Positions 24,964-41,570 of a stretch of DNA of 64,000 bases are shown here, piece by piece. Each line of letters starts with the position of its first letter. The stretch's first letter is position 1. Origin of the DNA: Clitopilus passeckerianus. Its lineage: Eukaryota > Basidiomycota > Agaricomycetes > Agaricales > Entolomataceae. The stretch covers positions 930,001 through 994,000 of the forward strand of contig CALYLX010000142.1 of NCBI GenBank assembly GCA_944990035.1. Reading direction: 5' to 3'. The position numbers and the translations under genes were made by a program. A model generated the notes under the pieces. It was given only the letters and a program-made list of their open reading frames with translations. It did not search any database and was not told where the DNA came from.

Positions 24964-27900
24964 TTAAATTAATGTTAAAGATGACTGGTCAGTTGGTAAT
25001 TCAAGGTTTGCTGGTGGCGGAGGATCAACGCCTGCAACCAGGCAGGCATTGCATAACCTCTGGCGCAAATGTTTATATCGATATCGTTGTTCTGCGGAGT
25101 AGACGTTAATACGGTTACATCCAGTTGTTGGAAGTAACATACCAGGACACGGCCAGAGGGCTGTCAGGCTACGCGAACGGATTCAGTCAATACACGTCAT
25201 TAGGGATCAGGACCGAATGACTCACTAATCGATCAGAGGGAGCAAGGCTTTACAAACATCCATTGCCACAACCAAAGAGTTGTCGCGCTCCCAAAGAGAA
25301 AGAGCTCTGCGTCCAATTAGATACGATAAGTAGGGACGGTTTCAAAACGTACCGAGAAACCTGGCCCATAAACCAGAAGACAAAGAATGGGCGACGAGCG
25401 AGTAAGTTGCGAGCATGGCCAGTGACGGTAGAGAGGCCATGCGTAATGCGTTCGGCAATTTGGGACTGGTGCGTAACTTGAGGGAGGGGTGATCTTTTTA
25501 GAACGCAAGCCTTTCGAATGATTTGACCACTTACGCCACTCCTTGGCCTTGTTCCTGTGGAACAGCCCGCTGACGTTTCTGCAATGACAACCAAGTCAGA
25601 TTGCGTGGCCATTCCGTGTCGAGAAAACTTACGCTGTAACTAATGGTATAAACCGCTGGAATTCGTGTGATATACACATCCTAATGCTGAGAGGTGCGTC
25701 AACGTTGCGTTCTGTTGTCGGAGCCGGACAATACACGTACTTGAAGATATATTCCCTTGCCTGGAAGATGAACGACCTTTCAATTCCACATGTATGCCTG
25801 TTCAGGGCGACCTCGAGTGCATCGGCCTCTAGCCACGCCTTCCCAGCAAACTGTGCCTTCACAATATCGGTAGCCGAGGCATCGTTTCGCATTTTGATGC
25901 ACCCGTGCCAAAGTAAAAAGCAACGATCATGCAAAGCCCAGATTGTATCTTTTGAAGACCCATTCAGAGACGGTGAAAAGGCAATAGACTCTCCAGAGAA
26001 TAAAAGAGCATACTATAGAGAAGGATCAGTCAATCTGTCGTAGCACAAATAATGACAACCCACATTCGACGGATCAGCAATAAATAGAGGCAAAATATTC
26101 CCGCCGTTAGCAGAGCTATAAGACGCCCTCCCGGCGGCAAGAATCATTGAACTCCAACACAACCTCCTACAACTCTCCTTCCTAATTTCGGGCTCACTCC
26201 ACAGGTTACCCCAGGCCGGCGTCGATGACCACAGTGGCGTGTGCTCTTGACTCTCAGGCCTGCTCTCGCCCAACGTCAAGGAGCGGCAATTGCATGGTGT
26301 CTTCTCCAACTCGGCTCCAGAGCCTGTGATGAGACTGCTGAGGGAAAAATCGGATGGTGATAGCCCAGTTCCCGACAGGGGTGAATCGGTTGCCCAGGGA
26401 AGGTGTTATCTGGGACAGCCGGTACGTCGCCAGGAGAGAAAATAGACGTGTTTGGGTCGTCGGCGTCCACGAAAGTCAGGGAAAGACCACGAATGATCGA
26501 GTCGAGCATGACCATGGAAGAATTAGACCGTTCCGAAGAGTGCAATGGATGCGCGCAGACTTCGAAGAGGGCAAGGAGCTGAACCGATCGTTAGTAAAAA
26601 TATGTTGGTCATCATCGGAAGGCAGGCCTACCCATGCAGCATGCGCCAGAGTTTCGTCAATCCAACCAGCGTTAAAGCTGGCATCCAGAGCGGCCTGTGC
26701 CTCATCACGAAGCCTAAGGGCTCGTTCTCTGCCTGTTCTCGCAAAGCCCACATCGGAACTCTGCCAGAACGTACTGATCGCTAGCATCGCCAAGACCAGA
26801 CTCGGCTGCATCTGTTCTCTCCTAGTAGGGTCAAAGAAATTCCTGAAGAACGTCGGCACATGAAAGAAAGAAAACCAATAATTGGATTCCCGGAAGAGAA
26901 AACGTATATCCGAAGTAATTCCACGGGCGGCCATATCCCGCTGGGAGGTGTTGAGCGATTGTCGGTCACCCGTCGAAGGGAATAGGTATAGAGAGAGAAG
27001 CGAGTCCCACCATATTTTGCGCGAGAAGTCGAGAGAGGGGGCGTACGAGACTCTGGGAGCCTCATCATCTTGATCATCACTGGAAGCAAGGCTAGCAAAA
27101 CCAAGCGACAGATCCTGAGATGTGAAAGGATACCCTGATCCGGTTGTGGGCAGCAGGCCACCCAAAAAGAAAGGATCATTATAGCCAAAGGACTTGTCCA
27201 GGAACCCTCTAGAAACCTGGTTTGATGCATTCCCGGTCAGGAAGGGCTCCATCATACGCAGGAACTCGGGGACAGTGGGTACTTCCTCAGGAGACGACAA
27301 AAGTGGATTCATTTCTCCCAGGGGAGAAAGGTCTGGAAGTGAGGATGGAACATCTGACGAGGAGTCGCTGCGGCTGCGCCTCTCCGCTGCTGATTTGTTG
27401 GAATGGATCAACGATGTGTCAAGGTGAAGTGTGGTGGATTCGCTAGCAGAGGTGTCCGCGCGGGATCTCCGTCTTCTGCGCACTGGACCCACTCCATCAT
27501 CAGTTTCCTTCGAGTCCTTCGGTATACGCTGACGCCCCCTGGAGTTTTGTCGGGACCACGACGCTTCGGCACCGCATCGTAATCGCAATCATGACCTCCA
27601 GTAGCTCTTTTGGAACAGTTGAAGCATACGGGTTTTGTGCCATCGCACCTAATCTTGCGAGAGCGACTAGCAAACAGCGATTACTAACGGTCAAAAATCG
27701 GAAATAGTTGACAACACTCACCACTGAACACAAGCGACATACACCCGGGCGCGGGGCTTGCCTTGGGTAGTAGGGGGCTGGTCTGGGGCGAGTTCAATTC
27801 GAGGTTTTTCTCGCCTGTTCTTGCGTGGCTTCGAAGGGGGAGGGGTATCCTGAGCGTTGCTTTGTTGAGGTGAACATGATCCTTCCGATGGGCTAGAGCG

Positions 27901-28476
27901 TGACTGGGAGACGTCGCGCTTTGAAGTGGCGGATGCTGGGGGTACATCGGTTTCAAAGGCGTCGAAGGAAAGGGTATCTTCGCTGACGGTGAGACCATCA
28001 GGAATGGTGATTTTGGGTTGGATGGGACCAGTAGATGCAGAGTAAATGTCTTGAAAGATGTCAGAGTCACTAGCAACATCGAGCTGATCTGTGTGCCTTT
28101 CAGCACTCAGTTGTTGGTGAACAGCCAGAGAGTCATGACCCAGATTATTGGTACCAAATATCAGAGAATTGGCGTAGTCATCTACAGTTTGGTTGGTGGG
28201 GAATGGATGTTGAGTGCTTGAGGATGGGTCGAGTGACAAGGACCCATGAGCACCCACAAAGGTGTCATGAGCGTAGTGGTTGTTGGAATGAATATTCGAC
28301 TGTGAGCCGGTCCTTGGACGAGATTGAGCAGCAAACATTGTGTTTAACCAAGAGACATGCGTTGAAGCGACAGTGATCTCACGACGAACTTCAGAGTTGT
28401 TCGTTAAAGAGTTCTCGAGTACGGCATTGGTTACAGCAGGACCCTTGTGTAAATCTCTCAGAAGATATGTTGTCAT
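24964..28476 (-). CDS. Zn2Cys6 transcription factor with fungal regulatory domain
   Basis: Binuclear zinc cluster regulator of the Gal4 type. Model exons: 28476-27722, 27666-26632, 26578-26377, 26323-26064, 26012-25741, 25680-25633, 25578-25535, 25476-25353, 25306-25226, 25168-25143, 25091-24964 (about 991 aa). The cluster is split by intron 1: ACVQC-RSRKIRCDGTKPVC, then FNCSKRATGGHDCDYD, followed by KRRGPDKTPG. The middle homology region includes FFHVPTFF, LLALFEVCAHPLHSS, RRLCWSSMILAAG and FVFWFMGQVSR. One G is missing in the run at 27535-27539 (PGG-RQR), breaking the frame. The intron 26376-26324 has a weak GTCGGG donor. An internal Met near 28340 could be the real start. Target genes are unknown. 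Confidence 0.88.
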
Positions 28477-29345
28477 TTATTTACTTCGTCACTATGATCA
28501 ACCCTTAATGGCCATTTTCAAATCCAGTTTTGCCCCGCAATCCTCATTCTGCAATTGGTTCTCCACATTCTTCCTGATCCTTCCGCTTCCCCGCATTCTC
28601 TAAAGTTCGTCCCCATATGTTTGGCTTTTTAGCCGTAACCGTCTCGATTCAATTGCTGAAAATGCGGGGTATGGAAAGTCGAGATCATTAACTTTCACAT
28701 GAAGAAATTGCCACGAGGCCCCCTGACACCGCCGGCTCCGGGACTACATTTGCTCCTTCTAGCCGGATCGAGGAGGGAAAGATGCGCTGAGCGCCAAAAC
28801 TAATATGTATGTTGCCTGGAGCGTCTTGGGCAGACAGGCCCGTACAGAATACCTCCAAAACGTTGCATTAATGCCGTAACTGCATGTGGTGCGGCGCGTC
28901 TTCTTGAATCTCAGTTGTTGTTGCCACCAAACTTCTAGTCTCTTTCTCGTTGCTATGTGCTTCTTGATTGTGGAAGAACTCTCTGTGGACAGAAACAGTC
29001 GGAGGACTCGAGCTCTCTCGGGACCTGATGCTATCTGTCTAACTGCTTGCGACCTATGTCAAGCGACTCTATCGTCTGCAGATATGCTACCTTGCCACCT
29101 GGCTACCCATGTGCGGCTCTCAACTACTATCAAGTGGCTGTTAGACCGAGTGATCTTCGGTATCCTATATCATGAACACCAGACGCCTCTTCAATTCTTG
29201 TTCGTTTATTCTCTCCTTCTCTTGTTTCTCCCGGGCTAGCCCCGTTATTTCTCTTTTTTCACACTTCCTTCCTCTCATTCGTTCATTCTTTCACATCCCT
29301 TCGTTCCCCAACCTTCCAAATTAATCAGTCCTCTCCCCAATAAAA
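28477..29345. promoter_or_regulatory. 869 bp divergent promoter region
   Basis: Between the Zn2Cys6 regulator (minus) and the lipase (plus). The last 120 bp before the lipase ATG are pyrimidine-rich (CTTCC, TTCTC runs), a common core-promoter feature in basidiomycetes. Short reading frames here show no family signal. Confidence 0.45.
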
Positions 29346-30747
29346 ATGGTTGCCATCTGGTCTTTAGCTTCTACTGCTGTGATTTTATTGGCGGGCGTCC
29401 GTGCTGGGCCCCTCCCTCGAAATTTCCCGCAACGGCGCGCCACCGTTCTTTCTTCAGGTCAGCTGTCTGGGCTAGCACCATTCACTCAGTTCGCCCGAGC
29501 TGCGTATTGCGAGCCCGAGAAAATCCAAGGGTGGAAATGCGGCCGTGCGTCTTCGAAGAATCTCATGATATTTTATCCAGAGTGATTAATAAGTTACAGA
29601 GGCTTGTGATGCACTTCCTGGCTTCGAGCCTACCCTGACGGGAGGAGATGGGAACGCCATTCAATTTTGTGAGTTCTCCTCGGTCGATCGTTCGACGAAG
29701 CCGCCTCATGGCCGACCTTCGCAGTCTTCGTTGGGCATTGGCCGCAAGAGAATGCTGTCGTTGTTGCACATCAAGGGACGGATCCATTAGAATTGTGAGA
29801 ATAAGGTTTTGAGTCGACATCATCTTTTGTCCCCTCATGCAGATCCGTCTATCTTTGACAGGCAGTCCGTGCTCACGGACATCGAAGTCTTACGAGGACC
29901 ACTTGATGCAAAATTATTTCCCGGGGCGCCAGACTCGGTTTCTGTTCATACTGGTTTCCGTGACGAGCATGCCAAGACTGCCAACGCTATCTTCGCCGAA
30001 GTTCAAAAGTTGCTTGCGGATAAAGGCTCTAGCATAGTTATTACCGTGCGTCCCCCTGACCTGGTTGTTTGATGAAGACATGATCCCATCCCCAAGCTTG
30101 TTTTCTAGATTGGGCATTCCCTTGGTGGCGCTCTCGCAATGCTCGAGTCACTCTCTCTGCGCCTCAGACTTCCAGCAGACGTCTCTGTCAGCTCGACCAC
30201 TTTTGGAACACCCCGAGTTGGTGATGCCGATTTCGCTAACTTCTTCGACTCGAAGGTCCGTGAAATCGCTCCGTTTCATGATGAACTTCCATTCAATTAA
30301 ATGCTTCTAGGTCCCAGACTTCCGCCGCGTGAATAACAAGAAGGTACTCCTCGCCCAGTCTGGTCAAACAACAACGCACCATGCTAACAACTGTTGCACA
30401 AATCAGGATCTGGTACCTATCGTCCCTGGGCGTTTCTTAGGCTTCACCCACGCATCAGGCGAAGTGGTAAGTACAGCGGGCAGTTGATTGTCCACGAGGC
30501 TCACCACCCCGGCCCGCAGCATATTCTCGGGAAGGGACAGGCCGTTTCTTGCACAGGTCAAGACAATGCCGACGACGGGCAATGTCAAATTGACACCGTA
30601 TCTAATATTTTTGAGGGTAATGTGATTGATCACTTGGGTGAGCTCGTCAGAATTGTTTTAAAGACGAACCTGCTGATCAATTCGTGTCATGTATTTTCTA
30701 CAGGTCCATACGAGGGGATTTTTATCGGAGGCCCGTTCTGCGTTTAG
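29346..30747 (+). CDS. Secreted class 3 lipase
   Basis: Extracellular triacylglycerol lipase/esterase of the class 3 (alpha/beta hydrolase) family. Nine exons (29346-29544, 29600-29668, 29725-29794, 29862-30045, 30109-30255, 30311-30343, 30407-30466, 30520-30637, 30704-30747) give 307 aa. Residues 1-21 form a signal peptide ending in AGVRAG. The nucleophile elbow is IGHSLGG, the oxyanion region is VVAHQGTD, the Asp lies in NNKKDLVPIVP and the His in ASGEVHI. Cys pairs (CEPEK, KCGQACD, SCTGQDN, GQC, FC-V end) suggest disulphides. All exons join without a frame break. Confidence 0.92.
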
Positions 30748-30959
30748 GCTATTTCTCTCGCTTTATCACATGGGTTTGGGGGAGTCAACAGCATCCGGTC
30801 TCTTTTCTGATTGGTGCTTCAAGATATCATGAATTTGGACACTCCAGATGCCTCCGCATATCTTAGTCTAAAGGTGTATTAGGGACCGTTAATTATATGA
30901 TCGATCGAGGGGACCAAGCGATGGAAGCTTCTGAAATAAGATGACGTCCTAACGCGGGG

Positions 30960-33220
30960 CTATGACCCCTCCAACTTCTGGATATCTGTGGCTATCCTTT
31001 CCTTGATAGTCACGCCCCCTGATACCACATTCAAGACGGCATAAGTACCCTTTGTCAGAAAGGATGGATTCAGCGCTATCGTTGATTGGACAGTCTGAAA
31101 GGCGGGATTAGTTTTGAGCCATTGATTAGACGATCATAGTTTATTCACCTTCGCGAAGTGTTTTAATCGGCTAGGCATGATTAACACGTCTGGTGCAAAG
31201 TTCTCGTCGTCCCCCAAATTAAGGCCGTCTAGATGTGTGGCGCTCAAGTTCACATCGTGGGTTAGACCGGGTTCGTCAGGTTGGGAGAATCCTGGAGCCG
31301 GGAATAGAGGGTAGAAACTGAAACAGTATCAGAACCCATGTCTTTGTCCGAGAATAATCAATTCACCTTCGCTGTTGCAAGAAAATGCGACATGTGTTTG
31401 CCAAGGAGTCGGTCCCAGAATCGTCTGGACTCGGAGGTATGGGCTCTACTTCGGGTGCCCTCTTTGAAATCTCTTGATTTCTCAGGTGATAGAGAACATC
31501 GAGACTTGTTACGGCGAAGCGAACATCGTTAATTGAAAATTTTGCGGATTGGGTAGCATATGAATACCCTGAAAGAAGCCCATTAAATGACAAGTGAGTG
31601 ACCATCTGGAACAGCCAAGAAAAACCACATACAGCACCATAGTCCCGAAGAAGAGCGCGACTAAGTTCACCTTGTGGATACACAACCTGGCCGCTGACAA
31701 CGTCTCTTACGTTAGGTATGATCAGAGCAATACTCCCAGGTGAAGAATTGAGGAATGATCGCAGGGGATCGATGATCTCCATGTAGAACAGTTCGTCGGG
31801 GGTAATGTCCACGTCTCCTTCCTAATCTTCGGGTGCTGGGCGTCCACAAAAGGACCTAACTGAATAACAATGGGAGTTAGTGAAGGATGGTGATTTACTG
31901 TCGTTCATAGGGCTAACCAGGAGCAAGACGGCGGGTTTGACCTCCCGCATCTTGGTCAGGAAAGCACGCCACGGTGTGTAGCTGAGGTCCGCATCTGCAG
32001 TATATGGGCCACAGGCTACACACATGGTAAAAGTTTCTGGGTCTGATTTCAGCGATAAGGCCGGTTTCAGGGAAGGGAGCTGGAGATCTCTTTCGTCAAT
32101 ACGGTGGCGATGACTAAAACATTCAGAGCCTTACTGTCAGGATCTCTGTAACAGCGAATTTACCACCGCCGCCATTTTTGCCCTTTAAAGCAACTATCGC
32201 ACCCGGGAAGAAGCTCGCTGTGCCAGCTCCTTTGATAGCTCCGCGAATGTTCACAGTTGGCTCGAACCGCAATGGAATGCGAGCGCCGCCAGAGATCCTT
32301 CTCGCGGTCTCCAGTGCCAATGCTGTTTCCGTAAGTTTCGGCATCGTAGCTGAGGACTCGGGCTCATGTACAATCCGGCCCACGACAACAATCTCTTCCT
32401 ATATAAACGAGATTAGCGAGATGATGAAACATTCGCAGGAATAAGAGGTTACATCTGCAGTCGTTGACGGATCACCAAGCTCAGAAACGCCATAGTGTTC
32501 CATGACGATGTCACCAAACTCGTTAATCCTGTCATCCAGAGCTTTCCCAGATGTATATGAGCATCTGCGATGAAACATGGGACGGGCATACTGCTCACCT
32601 TCACTTCGCTCGGAGATCTTTTCATACATGTACCGATCTGTGGTTCAATAAATGAGTTATTCATAGCATGGAATAAAGGTTGCACGCACACAACCGCTCC
32701 CTCCTGGCGGCCAGATCCATCGCTGGACCTTTGAAGGAAACTCTGGCAGGTGTGCTTGGACCGGGAATGCTTGCGGGTGCATGCTCAGTTTTCACTGCAG
32801 CGGGGTGAGATTGAGGACCAGGTATGGCAGCTTTCTGCAAGTGCGGTGGTAGGCGGTTCTTGTTGACTGCGGCAAGATTCGATCGCGACCTCAATGCAGC
32901 AGCGGATGAAGTTTGGCCCTTCTTGGTGAGCTCTCGGGATATCTGGTTCTTGATAGCGGCGAGGTCATCGAGTCTCACTTTCTTCGTTTCGATGGAACGA
33001 GCAGTTGCACGTAAGTCAAGCGTCTGCGCCTCCCACTTGAAGTATAAGTCTTCTGGAGTAATGTTGTAGTTCTGGCAGATCGAAACGCCTGAATTGGGTC
33101 AGAGCTGACTAAATAGGGACCAAAAGGCATCTTACATTCGTTCAAAAATTTTTCGCTATCATCTGTGTTTATTTGCACGCCGAAACGACTGATTACTTGC
33201 TGCCTGAGGTCGGAGGACAT
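30960..33220 (-). CDS. POL12: DNA polymerase alpha subunit B
   Basis: Non-catalytic B subunit of the polymerase alpha-primase complex, which starts DNA replication. Exons 33220-33136, 33088-32690, 32637-32599, 32541-32453, 32398-32135, 32079-31918, 31859-31633, 31568-31367, 31317-31149, 31094-30960; about 590 aa. The N-terminal helical part (NITPEDLYFKWEA) leads to an OB fold and an inactive phosphoesterase fold: VVVGRIVHEPESS, MCVACGPYT, LLLGPFVDAQHPKI, VDITPDELF, IHMLPNP, FAVTSLDVLYHL, and PSRLKHFAKTV. Two single-base frame breaks occur, near 31821-31826 (between HPKI and EGDVDITP) and at 31536-31543 (between IHMLPNP and KFSINDV); one extra base at each restores the frame. Confidence 0.9.
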
Positions 33221-33676
33221 GGTCAAGGTCAACCTGGTCAAGGTAGGAGAAAGACGCGCTTGAGCGCGTCGCCCTATGTCACATCGCATGATTGACGTGA
33301 CCGTGACAATTGCAAAGCAATATATTATGCAATAACTCCGGACTAATAATATCGACAAGTCTGAAACTGGAGTAGTAGGTACTTTGGAGTATATACGAGG
33401 CATTGTACTACAGAAGGATATGATGCGATTAGCTGGACGATAACTCCTGCTTTCCTTTTCGCCAAAGCCCTGTCCTGATCCAGTTGTCGAGTAACATCAC
33501 ATGCAGATTCCGAGAGATAGCTTGAACAGACGGTGATGGCCCTCAATCATAGGTCACTGTTTATCAGGTTTCGTGAAACAAGAGAGGGAAAGCCAAGCAA
33601 TTATGCACCAAATAGCGGTCTCTGGTAGGGTAGAGTGGAGATGATGATCGTGAAGCAGGTGTGGGTGGAAGCGAGT
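33221..33676. other. Intergenic, POL12 promoter and endosulfine 3' flank
   Basis: 456 bp between two minus-strand genes. No gene seen. Confidence 0.5.
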
Positions 33677-34262
33677 TCAATCTGCAGTAGCGGAAACAGC
33701 AATCGGTTGACTAGGTTCAGCTTGCATTGGCTCTTCATCTTTCTGTTCCACTTCTGCAGAACCTTCGGAATTTATTCCGTGTATGAGACCACTCTCTTTG
33801 TTCACTGGACTTGTGGCGGTGGGAGAGACTGAGAGGGGCTGATGACCATTTGGATGGCTATTGCTTGGCGTCGAGGCATGAGGGATGCTAGGTGAATCGT
33901 GAGTCGATATATTGCGAGAAACAAGCTTTCAATACATACTTCTCAGGATTGGGGATCGCCGTGCCGACTTCATTCTGAGGTGCCTTGCCCGCTTTGGAAA
34001 GCGCATAGTCACCGGAATCGAAGTACTTTCGTTCCTGCAAGAGGAGGTCAAAACGATTCAGATGAGCGGACAATCCTAAATACCTTCTGCATCTTCATAA
34101 GCATGTTCTTGTGAGTTGGAAGTTTGCCATATTTCGCGAAGAGTTGCTGCTCTTGCGGGCTGAGTTTCTGAAGATGCATCGATGAATCATAGGTTTCGAG
34201 ATATGATCTCATATATAGGGACATACACTGATGTCAACCTTGTTGCGTTGGGCCGGTAGCAT
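33677..34262 (-). CDS. IGO1: Endosulfine/Igo1 family inhibitor of PP2A-B55
   Basis: Small phosphoprotein of the ENSA/ARPP19/Igo family. When phosphorylated by Greatwall/Rim15 it inhibits PP2A-B55 and controls mitotic entry or quiescence. Exons 34262-34227, 34167-34084, 34034-33940, 33887-33677 give 141 aa. The conserved core is ISKLSPQEQQLFAKYGKLPT, then KNMLMKMQKERKYFDSGDYA. FDSGDY carries the phosphorylated Ser and is intact, as is the SKAG that follows. The C-terminal 65 residues are Ser/Pro/Glu-rich and variable, as usual. All splice sites are canonical and there is no frame break. Confidence 0.95.
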
Positions 34263-34544
34263 CGTAAAGACGAACGCCGATGAAGCGGAAAGGAGAGAAG
34301 GATGGGAAAGAGGATGGAACGGGGGTGAGCGTGAAGCTATGGAACTATGATGCTTTCCAAATTCTATTTCTACTAGGGCACGGACAGTTGTCGGAGTTCG
34401 AATTACGCGAATTGCCTTGGCGACTCTCCGCAACCTATGGAGTTGGACGAACTTGGGCATCAACTCCAAGTACACATTCTGCAGCTCAATTGTTCACGAA
34501 AGAATTCTCATTCACGCCGGCGTTTCATCGTTAGAAGAATGTAT

Positions 34545-36833
34545 TCAAAAATCCATAACTAAAGGCTCGTCGTCGACTTGTATCTCGGCCTTATCATCCT
34601 CTTCGTCGTCCCAACTCAAAAACGCTTCCTCCTGACGTTCTCCTTCGGGTTCCTCCCATAGTCTCAGCTGACCAGACGCGCTGCTTTCGAAGGATCGTGT
34701 GACCGGTAGGGTGGCCAATTTGTGTGAAACCCTGCCATTTATATCCACCAAACCACCGCTTAGCTGCGAAAGACTGGCAACGTTTAGAGAGTTAGAACCC
34801 AGACCCGTGGAAGATACAGAACCCGTATCTGATAGAATGTCGACATCCTCTAGCAGAGGTGAGCCAAGGCGATGATCCCTTCCATGGCCGCTACAGGCTC
34901 CGGCCTCGAGGTCGCGATAAGACACGCCATCCTCATAGTGTGTCAGGGCGTGACGCAGCTCCTGGTCTTCAAAAAGGTTTACATCCGTGAGCATGCAGGT
35001 AGATCCGGCGGTAGCTAAATCGTTCCAGCTTATGTTTGGACGCAGCCCCTGAGGTTCAACCTCTATTCCGAGTTCCAATTCAGCCTGGCTTTCATATTGT
35101 AGTCCCATTTGGTCGTCAACGTGACTATTCATCGCCAAAGTTCAGATCGCCTGAGTCTTCGAAGTGCCATACAGAATGAATGAGGTTGGAAATTTCGGGA
35201 GGTCGATCATCCTCATTGAGGGAACAATCTACGTCAGAGATCAGCCAATGGTGATTGTAGGGACATAATCCAGCTGCCTGTTCATCCAGACACCACCCAT
35301 CCGCAGGAGAGGTAGGATGAGTACCTTGCTCGAGGCAGGGACTGAAGTCGAAACCGAAGTCTGAGCTGTCAGGATCGCTCCAGTCATCTTCTAGAATTCC
35401 AGCTCGGTCCGGAGGTGATCCTGCAGGCAAAGAAGCCCTGGAACGTGGAGGAGAATTGAACGAGAAATGATGATCGAATAGAGAGCGTTTTGGGGAATGA
35501 TCTGACAGGCCGTCAAGACCTTCAGGCTCATCTTGAATGTCATCTTGAGTCTGCGGTGTCTCGTGGTGAATTTGAGAGAGGTCCTCATCATCCATAATGT
35601 CGGCTCTCGGTACCGGTTTCGAACCCTAGATCAAGAGGACGTGCTTAGCGGGCATAAATAGTGTTTTTGGCGACGAACCTTGAATTGAGGTCGTCGCATA
35701 TTGCCACGGTAAACCTTCTCCAAGGCATACATGAAAGCACCTACAGAAGATGTAACCGTTGCATCTTCGCCTTCAAAATGGGGTCACTGTCGAGTTTGGC
35801 GCTTTCAAGATATTCCGATAGAGACACCCTGATATTTGCACGAGAGGTCATGTGGTTTGCTCGCATTTTCTGTCCGCCCTGGTTCAGCATGACAAATCTT
35901 CAGCTGAGAGGAAGGACTACCGCAAGAAGTTGAGTGCATTTATGGCGAAAAGCCTCGTTTGTAGATCGTCTGATGATGTTCTGTATGGATTTGTACAGTC
36001 CCCTGAAGTAGGCTCCTTCGATTTCCAACTGCTATCCCAAAGATAAATCCACCTACACTTCCAAGAAGTATCGCATACTCACCTGACACCATGGGCCGAA
36101 AATGAGTGGGTACCGTCTGTATGCTGGTAGGCATGAGTGAGAAAGGTCCAGTGAACAAGACGGACTTCACTAGCTGCCAGATGATAAACTTGTCCACAGC
36201 AGCATCCGAGACCATCTGGTAAGGAAGGAGCAAAGACGCCGAGAACGGGCTTTTATCACCATAATCGTCCGGTGTTGTGTCGGAGGTTGATATTCTCCAG
36301 TTCAAAGACACTTCAATTGCGTTCAGGGACACATGCCCAGGCGATCTCTGCGAGGTCAAAGTTTGCCGAGATGACGTAGACAACACAACTGCTGATTCTC
36401 TCAGCCAGCACAGCATACAGTCGCATACCCCGACTTACTCATGGGTAAATTGGATTCTTCGGTGAGAAACAGGTCAGAAACATGCTCAAGGCCCAGAGAA
36501 GACGAATTCTGTCGAAAAGAATGTGGCTGAGGACGGGAGCTGCCATGAGATAGGCAAAAGTACCAGACGCAGATAGTCTACCAAATTTTGCGCAAGAGCA
36601 GACTGAAAGGTCTGAGCTGACGATATCGCTTTACCATTTACATTTCCAAGAAGAATGATTTTCAGCTTGTTAGATTCCAGCAGAACATCGACATTTTTTG
36701 GGAAACCGGCGTTTGGCATGCGATGCTGCTTCGCAGACGGCGAGCCAGCCACGATATGATGACACGCGTTGATAGTCAGGCCACATTCTTCGGCTGCGAC
36801 TTTGGTTTTCGAGCGGATGATAATAGTAGGCAT
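34545..36833 (-). CDS. Acidic protein of unknown function, frame-broken
   Basis: I do not recognise this protein. Model exons 36833-36564, 36508-36439, 36391-36090, 36031-35921, 35878-35679, 35625-34545 give about 677 aa once two frame breaks are mended. The first half looks globular (LLLPYQMVSDAAVDKFIIWQ, LYKSIQNIIRRSTNEAFRHK, VTSSVGAFMYALEKVYRGN). The second half is strongly acidic, Ser-rich and disordered and ends EVDDEPLVMDF-like. Breaks: one base missing at the A4 run 35775-35778, and a TAG at 35125-35127 after which the same kind of sequence continues in another frame. The donor of intron 3 is GTGTCA and intron 4 is 42 nt. It could be two genes if the TAG is real. Start at 36833 is divergent from PKC1. 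Confidence 0.5.
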
Positions 36834-37039
36834 GGAGTTTTGCTGTGCGCTGGCTGTGCAGTGAAGGGTGGAGATGCTTCAAATTAGGAATTTGGAAAAT
36901 AATTAATAAATTTAGCGAAGTCGGCCCATAGCCCAAATTGCAACAGCCACCGTCAGATTCTTTGATACTTAGGATCTCATAGAGCTCTCTCTCCTTCGTC
37001 CTCGTATCCTGACGGCGGCTCCCTCATTCTCAGGACGCC
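36834..37039. promoter_or_regulatory. Short bidirectional promoter of PKC1 and its neighbour
   Basis: Only 206 bp separate the divergent starts, so core promoter elements must be shared or interleaved. No TATA box is obvious. Confidence 0.5.
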
Positions 37040-41025
<3,986 letters not shown>

Positions 41026-41221
41026 GTCGAGCCTACCATCTGAGGGCCTCATGGGCTCCGTTCTTTCGCAGTATTCGTATCCGTGTCGTATCTCAGTTTT
41101 GTAACTAGTACCACCCATCTTGTACCCATACTTCAAGCATTCGCTATCAAGAACTCTCAATTTCTCGAATTTTCTTGTAATTTTCTGCGCAGTACCGTTT
41201 CCTTTAGTAATGTTGATGCCT

Positions 41222-41570
41222 TCACGAAGTTTTCTCATTGGTTTTAGCGGTGTTTACAACATGGCCTCCTGTTCCAGGTAATCCTAGTTGGCTGTTTTCC
41301 TCATCAACCTCTTTACCAGCATCTCTCATCAGAACATGGAAACTCTTCCAGAGCTCAGCGATCGTGTCATATTCTCTTGTCATCCCCAGAACCTCCTCAA
41401 GTTTCCGATTCAGTACGTTTGAAGAGGACAGCAACTCCTCGAAGCCCTAACCAGGAGATAAACGTGTCTGCAGGATAACCATTGATATGTCTGCTTACAG
41501 ATGTGATTTCTCGGGCTAGCCTATCGCGTTCGCGTTCAAAGAAAGATGATTCCTCATCGCCAGTCGACAT
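41222..41570 (-). CDS. DAD1: DASH complex subunit Dad1
   Basis: Small subunit of the DASH/Dam1 ring that ties kinetochores to spindle microtubules. Exons 41570-41499 and 41446-41222 (52 nt intron) give 98 aa. The family pattern is FFERERDRLAREIT, then SGFEELLSSSNVLNRKLEEV, and MTREYDTIAELWKSFHVLM. This matches the short helical Dad1 fold; the polar tail after about residue 70 is variable. Convergent with PKC1, 196 bp between stops. Confidence 0.88.

Noticed and set aside
26324..26376. Possible extra frameshift in the Zn2Cys6 regulator between GQPIHP and the ELEKTPCNC block.
   Set aside because: A 53 nt intron with a weak GTCGGG donor solves it, so I did not count it as an indel, although a one-base loss remains possible.
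28886..29239. Plus-strand 117-codon frame in the promoter region upstream of the lipase.
   Set aside because: No family motif, no start context and pyrimidine-rich composition; it looks like chance.
36558..36590. Apparent frame break at a T4 run in the 36.8 kb gene, suggesting a missing base.
   Set aside because: A canonical 55 nt intron (GTACTT...CGACAG, 36563-36509) restores the frame without any indel.
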